A DNA stretch of 64,000 nucleotides from JACCZX01 sp963824935 (GTDB lineage Bacteria > Pseudomonadota > Gammaproteobacteria > Burkholderiales > Burkholderiaceae_F): contig CAWGRF010000024.1 of NCBI GenBank assembly GCA_963824935.1, positions 62,001 to 126,000 on the forward strand, in the 5' to 3' direction. A program made the translations under genes and the position numbers. The notes below the pieces were generated by a model that saw only the letters and a program-made list of their open reading frames with translations, was not told where the DNA came from and did no database searches. Of the stretch, positions 48,570-58,757 are shown piece by piece. How positions within the stretch are numbered: the first letter of the stretch is position 1; each line of letters opens with the position of its first letter.

Positions 48570-49581
48570 TGCGGCGCAGATCCGCCTCGACCATCATCTC
48601 GCACAGTGACTCCAGCGAAGTCTTCGGAGCCCAGCCGAGCTGGTCGCGCGCCTTCGCAGCATCGCCGATCAGTAGATCGACTTCTGCGGGGCGGTAAAGG
48701 CGGGGATTGATACGGACCACCACGGTGTCCGTGCCACTGACTACTGCCGTTTCATCTTCGTTCTGACCGCGCCACTCGATGCGAACGCCGCTCGCCGCAA
48801 ACGCCATCGTGACGAAATTGCGCACCGTCTCGGTTCTTCCAGTTGCCAACACGTAGTTCTCCGGCTCCGACGCCTGCAGCATCAGATACATGCCTTCGAC
48901 ATACTCGGGCGCATAACCCCAGTCACGTTTGGCGTCCACGTTGCCGAGTTCCAGGCAGTCGATCTTGCCCAGCTTGATCTTGGCAACGCCGTCTGTGATC
49001 TTGCGCGTGACGAACTCGCGGCCTCTCAACGGTGACTCGTGATTGAAGAGCAGTCCGCTGGTACCGAATATCCCGTAGGACTCGCGATAGTTGACAGTCA
49101 TCCAATGGGCATACAGTTTCGCGACGGCATACGGGCTGCGCGGATAAAACGGAGTGTCTTCCGTCTGAGGCACGGTTTGGACCCTGCCGAACATCTCCGA
49201 TGTCGACGCCTGATAGAAGCGGATGCCGCAGTCCACGATGCGTATCGCTTCCAGCAGATGGAGCGCGCCTACGGCCGTGATTTGCGCCGTGGTCACCGGT
49301 TGCTCAAACGAAACCCCCACGAAGCTCTGCGCAGCGAGGTTGTAGACCTCTGACGGTTGCGCGCGCTGCACGAGGTTGATGCTGGCACCTAAGTCCGTTA
49401 GATCATATTCAACCAGCTCCAGTTGCGGATGCTGCTGGATTCCGAGCTCTTCGATGCGCCAGAAGTTGACCGAACTGGTGCGCCGGTAGGTGCCGAATAC
49501 CCGGTAACCCTTGTCCAGCAGCAGCTGCGCGAGATACGCGCCGTCCTGGCCGGAGATTCCGGTCACGATCGCGGTCTTCAT
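48547..49581 (-). CDS. gmd: GDP-mannose 4,6-dehydratase
   Basis: 344-residue SDR enzyme converting GDP-D-mannose to GDP-4-keto-6-deoxy-D-mannose. ALIVTG-type GTAIVTGISGQDGAYLAQLLL start (cut: TGISGQDGAYLA), NLAAQSFVGVSFEQP, ASTSEMFG, the YAVAK catalytic Tyr-Lys, and NVDAKRDWGYAPEYVEGMY (cut: KRDWGYAPEYV) are all diagnostic. ATG 49581, nine bases after the GT2 gene stop. Confidence 0.96.
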   Translation of the reverse strand: MKTAIVTGISGQDGAYLAQLLLDKGYRVFGTYRRTSSVNFWRIEELGIQQHPQLELVEYDLTDLGASINLVQRAQPSEVYNLAAQSFVGVSFEQPVTTAQITAVGALHLLEAIRIVDCGIRFYQASTSEMFGRVQTVPQTEDTPFYPRSPYAVAKLYAHWMTVNYRESYGIFGTSGLLFNHESPLRGREFVTRKITDGVAKIKLGKIDCLELGNVDAKRDWGYAPEYVEGMYLMLQASEPENYVLATGRTETVRNFVTMAFAASGVRIEWRGQNEDETAVVSGTDTVVVRINPRLYRPAEVDLLIGDAAKARDQLGWAPKTSLESLCEMMVEADLRRNASGFSF

Positions 49582-49590
49582 TTCAAACTG

Positions 49591-51915
49591 TTACGCGTCG
49601 AGCGTAACGGCATCGACCTGACTGACGGCAGCGCGCTGCTGAGAAGCGTCGAGGCGAGGAGGCCAGGCGAGCCGAAGGTCCTCAGCTTCGATCGATAAAT
49701 TCAGCGAATACGCTGGATCCCGGCGCAGCAAGTCACCCCAACGCTGCCTCATCAAAACACACTCCTGCTCGACGCGCGCTCTTTGATGGGGCGCAGCGTC
49801 ATAGCCGCGCGTTGCTGACTCATGGTGAATCATCTCGGCGTACGGAGTCCACACGTTACGATAGCCTGCCTCGCGCACACGCAAACAAAAGTCGATGTCG
49901 TTAAATGTGACCTGCAACTTTTCGTCGAGGCCGCCTACTTGCTGGTAAATCGATTTCTTGATCATCAACGCGGCGCCGGTCACTGCACTGAACGCCTGAT
50001 GAAGCGCTGCGCGGCCGAAGTAGCCGAGTTCCCCCCTCCTTAACGTCCGGTGAACATGGCTTGCGATCCCGATCAGGCCCAGAATGACCCCGGCGTGCTG
50101 CAATCCACCACCCGGATACCACAAGCGAGCGCCGACAGCGCCGACGCCGGGTTGGATCGAAAACGACAGCATCTCTTCGATCCAATCTGCGGTGATGATC
50201 TCGATGTCGTTATTTAGCAGACAGATGTACTCGCCTTCGGCCGACTGCACCGCGCGATTGTTCAAGGCCGAGAAATTGAAAGCCGATTCATCGCGCAGTA
50301 TCCGAAACCGCTCGGACGGAAGCCGATTGAACAGTTGAAAGGTTGTCTGTTCGACGCTGCCGTTGTCGACAATTATGACTTCATAGTTTCGATAAGTACT
50401 CCGCTCAAGGATGGAGTCGACGCACGAAGCAAGCAGGTCGGCGCGATCGCGCGTGCAAATTACGATCGATACTTTGGGAGCGACAGCCGGCAGTGCATAC
50501 CTAACCCGATTCATCGTCGGCACCTCGGGCGCAGGCATTACCTTCGCGGCAACTCCACGCCGCTGCAAATGCTCAGCGACCGCTCGCCGCGCAGCTTCGT
50601 AGGCATACGGTTTTGATTCGGAATTAGCCGACGTGCTGTCGCGATGAGCTCGCCAGTGGTACAAAACCCGCGGCAGGTGGAGCACTTGATCACTGCCGAT
50701 TCGCTCGATGATGCGTAGCGCGAGGTCGTAATCCTGTGAACCTTCAAATCCCGGTCTGAAACCACCGATTTCTTCAACCAAACTTCGGCGATAGACGCCG
50801 AGATGAGAAATCATGTTCTGTGCGAGAAGCAGCTCGTAGTTGTAATCGCACTTGAAGTAGGGGCTAAATCGCTGGTCGTACTGGTCAATCTTGTCTTCAT
50901 CGGAGTAGATCAACGAAGCACTGGGATTGGCGGCGATCGCCTCGGCGACGAACTGCAGCGCGCGTGGATGCAGTACATCGTCGTGATCGAGAAAGGCGAC
51001 CCACTCTCCCGTCGCGAGTGAGAGCGCAGAATTTGACGCCTCCGAGATATGGCCGTTGCTTCCCCGGTAAGTGACGCGGATTCGAGAATCTCGCTGCGCG
51101 TATTCGCTGAGAATAGTGCGGACATGCGGCTCGGTGGAACAGTCGTCAGCGATGCACAGTTCCCAGTTTGGATAGCTCTGCTCAAGCACCGAATCAAGCG
51201 CCGCACGAAGGAACGGCTCATGGGTGTTGTACACGGGAAGCACTACCGAAATTGTCGGCTTGGATGCCCAATGCGTACGGTCCATGTTGTCAGAGTCGGC
51301 CTCGAACACTCGTATCCAATCTGCGTAGGTCCGGTTCGCCCCCGACCGCAAGTCCAGATAGCGTTGCACCATACGATGCCGCGCTCGCCATCGGCTTTCG
51401 ACGCGATCGTCCGGAAACAGCGTCTTCATCAGCATCGAGCCGGCTCGACCGATGCCGTCGGTTGCGGCAATCGTGCGCAGCATGTGTCCTACAGCACGTG
51501 ACTTTCCAATCACTTCGATTGTCGCCGTATCCAATTCAAACGTTCCGGCACGCGCGATCGGGCGAAGGCGCGCCGCTCGAAGATCGGTGGGAACATAGAA
51601 CACAAGTTCGATGTCCGGCGCATCTTCCGTGGCAGGCGGAAACGGGACGCCGCAAGCATCAAAGTCGCTCGTTCCAAGATCGAACGACAGCCGCGGCCAA
51701 CTCCATTCATCGCGATTGACCTGGAGCCGAAGGCGAACCCGGACCCATTGGCCCCTAAATCGCTTAAGCCCGACCACTTCGAATTCGGCGCGGCCGGTGT
51801 GTGCGATCCAGCCCGTGCCGGGCGATCCATGCCGCGACGGTGCACGCTCAACGCCGCTCAGCGGCATTAGGCGAAGCGCTTCCTTATGCGAACTCGCGTC
51901 GCGCAACATCATCAT
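49591..51915 (-). CDS. Glycosyltransferase with two tandem GT2 domains
   Basis: About 774 residues. Residues 1-~200 are a beta-rich domain of unknown role. Then a first GT2 domain (ISVVLPVYNTHEPFLRAAL, FLDHDDVLHP as DxD) and a second GT2 domain (SIVICTRDRADLLASC, LLNNDIEI, TGAALMIKKS). ATG 51915 is chosen: it overlaps the epimerase TGA as ATGA. Tandem GT2 enzymes of this kind are common in O-antigen and rhamnan loci, where each half may add one sugar. The C-terminal segment is less conserved. Confidence 0.87.
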   Translation of the reverse strand: MMMLRDASSHKEALRLMPLSGVERAPSRHGSPGTGWIAHTGRAEFEVVGLKRFRGQWVRVRLRLQVNRDEWSWPRLSFDLGTSDFDACGVPFPPATEDAPDIELVFYVPTDLRAARLRPIARAGTFELDTATIEVIGKSRAVGHMLRTIAATDGIGRAGSMLMKTLFPDDRVESRWRARHRMVQRYLDLRSGANRTYADWIRVFEADSDNMDRTHWASKPTISVVLPVYNTHEPFLRAALDSVLEQSYPNWELCIADDCSTEPHVRTILSEYAQRDSRIRVTYRGSNGHISEASNSALSLATGEWVAFLDHDDVLHPRALQFVAEAIAANPSASLIYSDEDKIDQYDQRFSPYFKCDYNYELLLAQNMISHLGVYRRSLVEEIGGFRPGFEGSQDYDLALRIIERIGSDQVLHLPRVLYHWRAHRDSTSANSESKPYAYEAARRAVAEHLQRRGVAAKVMPAPEVPTMNRVRYALPAVAPKVSIVICTRDRADLLASCVDSILERSTYRNYEVIIVDNGSVEQTTFQLFNRLPSERFRILRDESAFNFSALNNRAVQSAEGEYICLLNNDIEIITADWIEEMLSFSIQPGVGAVGARLWYPGGGLQHAGVILGLIGIASHVHRTLRRGELGYFGRAALHQAFSAVTGAALMIKKSIYQQVGGLDEKLQVTFNDIDFCLRVREAGYRNVWTPYAEMIHHESATRGYDAAPHQRARVEQECVLMRQRWGDLLRRDPAYSLNLSIEAEDLRLAWPPRLDASQQRAAVSQVDAVTLDA

Positions 51916-52895
51916 CTTCGGTAGTACTCGCCGTACCATTTTACGAAACGCGGCAGACCGACATCGATCGACGTTGTGGGCGCCCAGCCATATTCACTTG
52001 ATAGCTCCGAAATGTCGGCAAACGTCTCCTTGACATCGCCCATTTGCATCGGCAACAACCGCATTTCGGCTTTCTGTCCAAGTGCGTCGGAGAGCACTTG
52101 AATGAACCGCAGCAGCGGCTCGGAGCGGTGATTGCCGATGTTGTAAACGCGGTGTTGCACTCCATCCGCCCCCTTGGCTGGCACCCGGTCGAGCACGCGC
52201 ACCACACCTTCGGCGATGTCGTCAATGTAGGTGAAATCACGCCGCATATCGCCATGGTTATAAACATCGATCGGCTGCCCGGCAAGGATCGCCCGAGTGA
52301 ATATGAACGTCGCCATGTCGGGGCGTCCCCAGGGGCCATAGACGGTAAAAAATCGTAGCCCCGTGGCAGGCACGCCGAATTGCGACGAATATACATACGC
52401 CATCATCTCATTGGCACGCTTGGTGGCTGCGTACAGGCTGACCGGCCGATCGACGCGATCGCTCTCGGAAAACGGAAGTTTCGTGTTGCCGCCATAAACG
52501 CTGGACGACGAAGCGTAAACAAGGTGATGCACGGGGCGTGCCCGCACCGCCTGCAGAATGTTCAGAAAGCCGGTCAAGTTGCTGTTTATGTAGTCCTGCG
52601 GGTGCGTGATCGAGTGGCGTACGCCGGCTTGCGCGGCTAGGTGTACGACACGTTCTATCGAATGCTGCGTAAAAACGCGCTCGATGGCAGCCGGATCGAC
52701 GATATCAGCTTCGACGAATGCAAAGTCCGGACTGTGTTGCAACCGCGCCAGCCGTGCCCGCTTCAAGTTGGGGTCGTAGTAGTCATTCAGATTGTCCAGC
52801 CCGACCACGGCATTGCCGCGCGCCAGTAGGCGCTCCGACACGAATGAACCGATGAAGCCGGCTGCTCCGGTGACTAGGGTCGAGCGTGCCATCAC
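51912..52895 (-). CDS. NAD-dependent epimerase, UDP-glucuronate 4-epimerase-like
   Basis: 327-residue SDR enzyme. LVTGAAGFIGSFVSERLL, GLDNLNDYYDPNLKRARLA, HLAAQAGVRHSI, SSSSVYGGNTK, the catalytic YAATKRANE and GPWGRPDMATFIF match UDP-glucuronate 4-epimerases, which make UDP-galacturonate. The neighbour ugd supplies UDP-glucuronate, and their genes overlap (GTGA/TGATG junction at 52890-52895), so the pair forms one pathway. GTG 52895 or ATG 52892. Confidence 0.92.
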   Translation of the reverse strand: MMARSTLVTGAAGFIGSFVSERLLARGNAVVGLDNLNDYYDPNLKRARLARLQHSPDFAFVEADIVDPAAIERVFTQHSIERVVHLAAQAGVRHSITHPQDYINSNLTGFLNILQAVRARPVHHLVYASSSSVYGGNTKLPFSESDRVDRPVSLYAATKRANEMMAYVYSSQFGVPATGLRFFTVYGPWGRPDMATFIFTRAILAGQPIDVYNHGDMRRDFTYIDDIAEGVVRVLDRVPAKGADGVQHRVYNIGNHRSEPLLRFIQVLSDALGQKAEMRLLPMQMGDVKETFADISELSSEYGWAPTTSIDVGLPRFVKWYGEYYRR

Positions 52896-54214
52896 GCTCC
52901 GCGCCCGATGCCAAAGTACTCGAGACCCGCGGCGCGCACGGTCGCCGGGTCATACAAGTTGCGGCCATCGAATACCGCTTTCGCCTTCAGCGTGCGCGCG
53001 AGATGGGCAAAATCCGGGCTGCGAAATTCAAGCCACTCCGTCAGGACTGCGAGCACGTCTGCGCCTTCAAGAGCGGCTTCAGCCGACTGCGCCAGCTGCG
53101 CGCGGCCGTTGCCATCGATGATCGCGCGCGCGTTGGCCGAGGCGACCGGATCGTAGGCGCGAACGCTGGCTCCGGCTGCCGTCAATACTTCGATCAAGAC
53201 CAAGCTAGGCGCTTCTCGAATATCGTCGGTATTCGCCTTGAACGCCAAGCCCCACAGAGCAATCGTTCGGCCTTCCAGCGCACCGTCAAAGAAGCGGCTG
53301 ATTTTCGTCGCCAGGATTTGGCGCTGTCGAGTATTGACCTTCATTGCTGCGGCCAGCATCTCGACGGGCTCATCGTGTCGAGACGCCGTATGCGCGAGCG
53401 CGCGCAGATCCTTCGGAAAACACGATCCGCCAAAGCCGGCACCGGCATAGAGGAAGTGCGGCCCGATACGCGGATCGGAGCCGATGCCATGCCGCACATG
53501 CTCGATATCCACACCGAGCCGATCGGCCAGGTTCGCCATTTCGTTCATGAAGGAAATGCGCACGGCGAGCATGCAATTGGCAGCGTACTTGGTGAACTCC
53601 GCCGAGCGGATATCCATCACGATCAGGCGGTCGCGGTTGCGATTAAATGGTGCGTACAACTGCCGCATCGTTTCGGCCGACTGCGCGTCGTCGACACCGA
53701 CGATGATGCGGTCGGGCTTCATGAAGTCCTCGACCGCGAATCCCTCTTTCAGGAACTCAGGATTCGATGCAGTCGTCACCGACAACTGCCGGCGCCTACC
53801 GAGTTCCGAACGCAGGGCAGTCCGTACCTGATCGTTGGTCCCGACCGGGACCGTCGATTTGACGACGATAAGAGAGTCACGCTCGATGCGCTTACCCAGC
53901 TCCCGCGCGCAACCGATGACGTGCGACAAATCGGCGGAGCCGTCCTCGTCCGATGGCGTACCCACCGCGATAAAAATCAGCGTCGCATGCGCCACAGCAT
54001 CGTCGTAACTGGTCGAAAATCTGAGCCGGCCTGCGGTCGCATTGCGCTCGACGAGACGGTCCAGTCCCGGCTCGTGAATCGGAATCTCCGAGCGCCGGAG
54101 CCGTTCGATTTTTGCCCGGTCGATATCGACACACAGCACGACATTGCCGACATCGGCCAGACACGCGGCAGTTACCAAGCCAACATAACCGGCGCCGATT
54201 ACTGATACCTGCAT
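52892..54214 (-). CDS. ugd: UDP-glucose 6-dehydrogenase
   Basis: 440-residue enzyme oxidising UDP-glucose to UDP-glucuronate with NAD. SVIGAGYVGLVTAACLA start, VGTPSDEDGSADL, STVPVGT, NPEFLKEGFAVEDF and the catalytic Cys265 in FGGSCFPKD are intact. ATG 54214. First gene of a minus-strand run ugd-epimerase-GT2-gmd-rmd. It diverges from rfbB across 132 bases that must hold both promoters. Confidence 0.97.
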   Translation of the reverse strand: MQVSVIGAGYVGLVTAACLADVGNVVLCVDIDRAKIERLRRSEIPIHEPGLDRLVERNATAGRLRFSTSYDDAVAHATLIFIAVGTPSDEDGSADLSHVIGCARELGKRIERDSLIVVKSTVPVGTNDQVRTALRSELGRRRQLSVTTASNPEFLKEGFAVEDFMKPDRIIVGVDDAQSAETMRQLYAPFNRNRDRLIVMDIRSAEFTKYAANCMLAVRISFMNEMANLADRLGVDIEHVRHGIGSDPRIGPHFLYAGAGFGGSCFPKDLRALAHTASRHDEPVEMLAAAMKVNTRQRQILATKISRFFDGALEGRTIALWGLAFKANTDDIREAPSLVLIEVLTAAGASVRAYDPVASANARAIIDGNGRAQLAQSAEAALEGADVLAVLTEWLEFRSPDFAHLARTLKAKAVFDGRNLYDPATVRAAGLEYFGIGRGA

Positions 54215-54346
54215 CGAATTTTCTTGTTCTGCACGTGGACCGCGGATTGTACGGATTGATGCGCTTGCTTATGCGCTGCGTTGCCGTCGCCGGAATTCGC
54301 GCTGTTGTGCCCTAGAATGCGGGCCTTCGAATCTGATGGCTTTGGG

Positions 54347-55423
54347 ATGATCTTTGTTACCGGCGGCGCGGGCTTTATCGGCTCCAATTTCCTGATCGAT
54401 TGGTTCGGCCAAACGGATGAAAATGCGCTGGTCATCGACAAGCTGACCTACGCCGGCAATCTCGACAATCTCGCATCGCTCAGTGCGGACGCGCGCATGC
54501 AATTCGAGCGCGTGGATATTTGCGACGGCGAATCGATCGCGGCGCTGCTGCGCACGCAGCGGCCGCGCGCGCTACTCCACTTTGCCGCTGAAAGCCATGT
54601 CGATCGTTCGATCCTCGGGCCTGCCGACTTCGTGCAGACGAATGTCACTGGAACGTTCACCCTGCTCGAGGCCGTACGCGGGTACTGGCAAACACTCGGG
54701 GAAGCGCAGCGTGCAGCGTTTCGCTTTGTTCATGTATCAACCGACGAGGTCTTCGGTTCGCTCGAGGCCGATGATCCGCCGTTCAACGAGCAGACGCCGT
54801 ACGCCCCCAACAGTCCATACTCGGCTACCAAGGCCGCGTCCGATCATCTGGTCCGTGCCTATCACCAGACCTATGCGTTGCCGACGATTACCACCTGTTG
54901 CAGCAACAATTACGGTCCGTATCAGTTTCCTGAGAAGCTGATTCCATTGATGATTCTGAACGCGATCGAGCGACGGCCGCTGCCGGTCTACGGAGATGGA
55001 TTGAACGAGCGCGACTGGCTCTTCGTGGGCGATCATTGCGCTGCAATCCGCGCGGTGCTCGAGCGTGGCCAGGTCGGACACGTTTACCACATCGGTGGTC
55101 GAAATTGCTTGAAAAACATCGACGTGGTGCGAGCGATCTGCCGGCTGCTGGATGAATTGCAACCGCGCCCGACCGGTTCGCATTCAGACGGCATCAGTCT
55201 GGTACGTGATCGGCCCGGACACGATCGCCGCTATGCGATCGATCCTCACAAGATCGAAAACGATCTCGGGTGGCGCGCGCGCGAAAGCTTCGAAACCGGC
55301 CTGCGCAAGACCGTGCATTGGTACCTTGATCATTCCGATTGGGTGCAGCGAGTACGCAGCGGTGAGTATCGGCATTGGATAGAGCGGCAATACGGGTCGA
55401 GCTCGGCCCACCCGATTCACTGA
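54347..55423 (+). CDS. rfbB: dTDP-glucose 4,6-dehydratase
   Basis: 358-residue SDR enzyme that makes dTDP-4-keto-6-deoxyglucose, entry to dTDP-rhamnose and amino-deoxy sugars. MIFVTGGAGFIGSNF, KLTYAGNLDNLA, FAAESHVDRSI, HVSTDEVFGSL, the catalytic YSATK and NERDWLFVGDHC are all present. ATG 54347 is chosen; the upstream in-frame part does not match the family. No rfbA, rfbC or rfbD is in the window, so the pathway must be finished elsewhere. Confidence 0.96.
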   Translation: MIFVTGGAGFIGSNFLIDWFGQTDENALVIDKLTYAGNLDNLASLSADARMQFERVDICDGESIAALLRTQRPRALLHFAAESHVDRSILGPADFVQTNVTGTFTLLEAVRGYWQTLGEAQRAAFRFVHVSTDEVFGSLEADDPPFNEQTPYAPNSPYSATKAASDHLVRAYHQTYALPTITTCCSNNYGPYQFPEKLIPLMILNAIERRPLPVYGDGLNERDWLFVGDHCAAIRAVLERGQVGHVYHIGGRNCLKNIDVVRAICRLLDELQPRPTGSHSDGISLVRDRPGHDRRYAIDPHKIENDLGWRARESFETGLRKTVHWYLDHSDWVQRVRSGEYRHWIERQYGSSSAHPIH

Positions 55424-55424
55424 A

Positions 55425-56672
55425 GTGCTAGCTCGCACGATGCGGCTGCTGGGCGCAACGCGCCAGCATCTTGCTGAGCACGGGCTGGGAAGCACCGTCA
55501 AAAAAATTGCGTCGTGGTTGGGGAACAGAGCGCTATACAGCGGCAGCAATCCATCGCCGTACGACCTTCAGCCGACGTCGTTTCGCGCTATGCCGGCCGC
55601 GATTTCGACCCTAATTCGATCGGGCCAGATGCCATTGCGCGTGTTGACTTACCGCTGGCATGTGCCGCATCAGTACGAGCTCTGGAAGTTGCCGATCCAT
55701 GTCACGATAGTGACCGGAGCCGGTAGCGGCATGTCAGATCATTGGGACTACGGGCAGCGTCCGTTGCCGGGCAACGCAAGGTTTCGCGCGCTCGATGACA
55801 TTAATCCGCGTGATTACGACTTGGCGATTCTGCACTTCGACGAAAACGTTCTGGCGCCCGAAAACACAAACGGGGTCGTAGGTGCCGAGTGGGGCGCTGC
55901 CTTCAAGCTGTTCCGTGAGCAGTTTGATTTGCCCAAGGTCGGCATCTGCCACGGCACGCCGCAGTTTCGCGGTCAGTACAACATCGATTATGCGGGCGCA
56001 GACTTGATGCAACCGATCGAGGTGGAACGGCAGCGGCTGGTCGACTACCTGGGTGACATTCACGTCGTCTGCAACTCGTACCAGGCGCAGGCCGAGTGGC
56101 GTTTTCGCCGATCGAGCGTCATCTGGCATGGATTCGATCCGGCAGAGTTTCCGCCGGCAACGTACGAGCGAGGCATCCTGTCACCGCTGGGGCCGCTGGT
56201 ACTCTCCCGGCCACATTACCGCGGATACTTTCTCTATCGACAAGTCTTCGACGGCCACTACGACCAGTTACGCCCCGAAACACTGCAGGTTCCCGAGCCG
56301 CAGTCGCCTCACCCGGGTAACGCGTACGCGCTTGCCAAATTCCGCTCTTATGTCAATGAACTGCGCCGGTATTCGGTGTACTTCAATCCGACGCTTCGGT
56401 CGCCGATGCCGCGGGCGCGGGGAGAACCGATGATGTGCGGTGTGGTGACCGTCAGCGCCCGTAATCACGACGTCGACAGGTTCATCGAAAATGGAGTAGA
56501 TGGCTTCTACGCCGAGGATGCGGATGAATTGAGATCGCAGCTCTACTTCCTAGTGCGCAGCCCGGACGTGACCCGCCGCGTCGGCGCTGCCAGCCGCGCC
56601 AAGGCGATCAAGGTCTTTCACATACAGCGGTATCTAGCTGACTGGAAACGACTGATCTCCCAGGTCGTGTAA
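55425..56672 (+). CDS. Putative glycosyltransferase, GT4-like
   Basis: 415 residues. Weakly recognisable GT-B protein: VGICHGTPQFRGQYN and VCNSYQAQAEW in the first half, SSVIWHGFDPAEFPP in the linker, and PMPRARGEPMMCGVVTVSA plus FIENGVDGFYAEDADEL in the donor half, which correspond to the usual E-x7-E region in a changed form. Start GTG 55425, one base after the rfbB stop. Sugar unknown. Confidence 0.7.
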   Translation: MLARTMRLLGATRQHLAEHGLGSTVKKIASWLGNRALYSGSNPSPYDLQPTSFRAMPAAISTLIRSGQMPLRVLTYRWHVPHQYELWKLPIHVTIVTGAGSGMSDHWDYGQRPLPGNARFRALDDINPRDYDLAILHFDENVLAPENTNGVVGAEWGAAFKLFREQFDLPKVGICHGTPQFRGQYNIDYAGADLMQPIEVERQRLVDYLGDIHVVCNSYQAQAEWRFRRSSVIWHGFDPAEFPPATYERGILSPLGPLVLSRPHYRGYFLYRQVFDGHYDQLRPETLQVPEPQSPHPGNAYALAKFRSYVNELRRYSVYFNPTLRSPMPRARGEPMMCGVVTVSARNHDVDRFIENGVDGFYAEDADELRSQLYFLVRSPDVTRRVGAASRAKAIKVFHIQRYLADWKRLISQVV

Positions 56673-56680
56673 GGACTTCA

Positions 56681-58757
56681 GTGTCGCCACCAGTACAACT
56701 ATGGCGGATCGCCGAAGGCGTTTTTGTGGTCACGGAAGCGGGCGAACCAACGGCAAGCACGATCCCGGTGCCGGCTTCCGAGCTGTTGCAATTGATTGCC
56801 GCGTGTCCCGAAGTCTGGTCGCGCGTAGCAACCTCGAACGAGTGCCGGCCGATGTTGGATACACCGCTCCCCTGGACAGCGCTGGTTACCGGACTCACTG
56901 ATGGTGAAGTCGCCTGCTCCTTGGGGGGCGCTACGATAGCTCTTGCAGGTGACGCCGCCCGCGAAGACACGGGATGGGCCGAGCTTGAAGGACTGCGCGA
57001 ACAGGGGCTGGCCCGGCTTGTGTTCCTGCATCCGAATCGCAGTGATGGCAGCGTCGTCTCGATCGAGTTGCGCCGATCGAGAACGAAGTGGCGCGAGTAC
57101 GTCAAGTTGCTAGACCTGTTTCGCCAGGCGTTGGGTCGTCCGATGTTCGTACACGCACAACCCGAGCAACAGTGGATGTGGATTGCCGGCCCATTGCAAG
57201 GGGAAGAAGACCTTGACTTGACCGATGACTTCGCTCTATTCGAAGGCAAGCGGCAGTTGCCTCCGGTTCCAGTGTCGCACTCGGAGATCCGGCAGCGCGG
57301 TGACGGCCGCTACCTGATCAAGTCGGGCCAAGTGTTCTTTTCATCGACGCGCGGGCAGCGGCCCAGGTCGATGTGGATGGTCAAGCGCAATTCGGCCACC
57401 GAACGCCGGCTTCCTTTTCTTTCGAGGACGATTGCGCCGGTTGCTTACGAGCAGAAGCCTGCGCTGGCGGACGAGATAAAGGCGGCGATCAAAGCGGGCG
57501 TGGCGCATCGAGAGCCGCTGCGGCGCGGCGACAACGTTGTGGTGCTGACGCATGCGCTGCCGCCGGGCGGGGCTGAACGGCAGTGGTGCTACCTCGCAGG
57601 TGAACTTAAGCAAATGGGATTTAACGTCGAGTTCATCACACTCTGGAAGCTGGAGGGTGAGAACAGGCACTACTTGCCGTTGCTCGCCGATGAGGCGGTC
57701 AAACTCACTGAGGTTCCACAGCGTCAGCAGAGTGAAAGCGAGATGCTCGCAGGCGCACGGGCGGCTCTTGAAAGAATGACCTCTGGGGCGCCAACGATCG
57801 CGACCGAAAACCCGTTCGGCTCACACCTCGGGGACGTTGTCGAACTTTTTGCTCGCCTGAAGCCACGTGTCGTGTTTGCGCAGCTCGATTATTGCAACCT
57901 CGTGGCTGCAGCGGCCGGAATACTGGCGCAAGTGCCGCAGATTGTCCTGGCGTTCCGCAGCTACAACCCAAGCCACTTTCCGTACTTTGCCCAGGAATGG
58001 TTCCAGCGGTGGTACCGGTTACTAATGGAGGCTCCCAACGTCGTACTGACCGGCAATTCGCGTCCGGCAAGTGCCGACTACGCGCAATGGGCCGGCATCG
58101 AGGCGAGTCGTATCCATGTCGTTCCGAATGCGGTCGATGTGGATGCATTGACGGCGCGGGCTCCAAGTGTCTCTACGCAACTGCGGCGAAGACTCGGTCT
58201 CGCAGCAGATACGCCGGTCATTCTCGGCGTGTTTCGCCTAAGTGAGGAAAAGCGCCCGATGCTATTTGTCGAGACCGTGGCAACGGTACTGGCTCGTGTT
58301 CCCCGCGTGCGCGCGCTCATTGTCGGTGTGGGACCGCTCGAGTCGGCGGTGCGCCAGCGAATCGAAGAGTTGAAGATAGGCTCGTCGGTGCAACTCTTGG
58401 GACGGCGCGACGATGTGCCGGAATTGATGGCGATCTCTTCGCTGTTGCTGCTGACTTCCAGCATTGAAGGAATGCCCAATGTTGTACTGGAAGCGCAGGC
58501 AGCCGGAATACCGGTTGTTGCTTCGAACGTGGGAGCTGTTTCCGATTGCATCATCGACGGTCAAACGGGGTATGTCGTCGGCCGAGACGACCGCGAAGGC
58601 TTCGCACTGCGCTGCACTCAGCTACTCGAAAATCACGAGTTGAGACGGAAGCTCGGCGCCAGCGGCACGGAATTCGTTCGCGATTCGTTCTCGCGCCGCG
58701 TGATGGCCGAGCGGTATCTGGCGGTGCTGGAGGCGGATTGCAGCGAGAGCACGATGA
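56681..58757 (+). CDS. GT4-family glycosyltransferase with N-terminal extension (likely one frameshift near its end)
   Basis: About 690 residues. Residues 1-~270 form an unfamiliar beta-rich domain; from ~285 there is a GT4 enzyme: VVVLTHALPPGGAERQWCYL, VLGVFRLSEEKRP-type donor strand (seen as ILGVFRLSEEKRP), and SSIEGMPNVVLEAQAAGIP. The frame is open into the next gene, but an ATG at 58754 overlaps a TGA in the next frame (58755-58757). Removing one base near 58730-58740 would end the protein in VLERIAARAR, typical for this family, so I split the genes here. GTG 56681 is the start. Confidence 0.75.

Noticed and set aside
52886..54205. 439-codon open frame antisense to ugd
   Set aside because: Exactly covers ugd on the other strand; a codon-bias shadow with no domain match.
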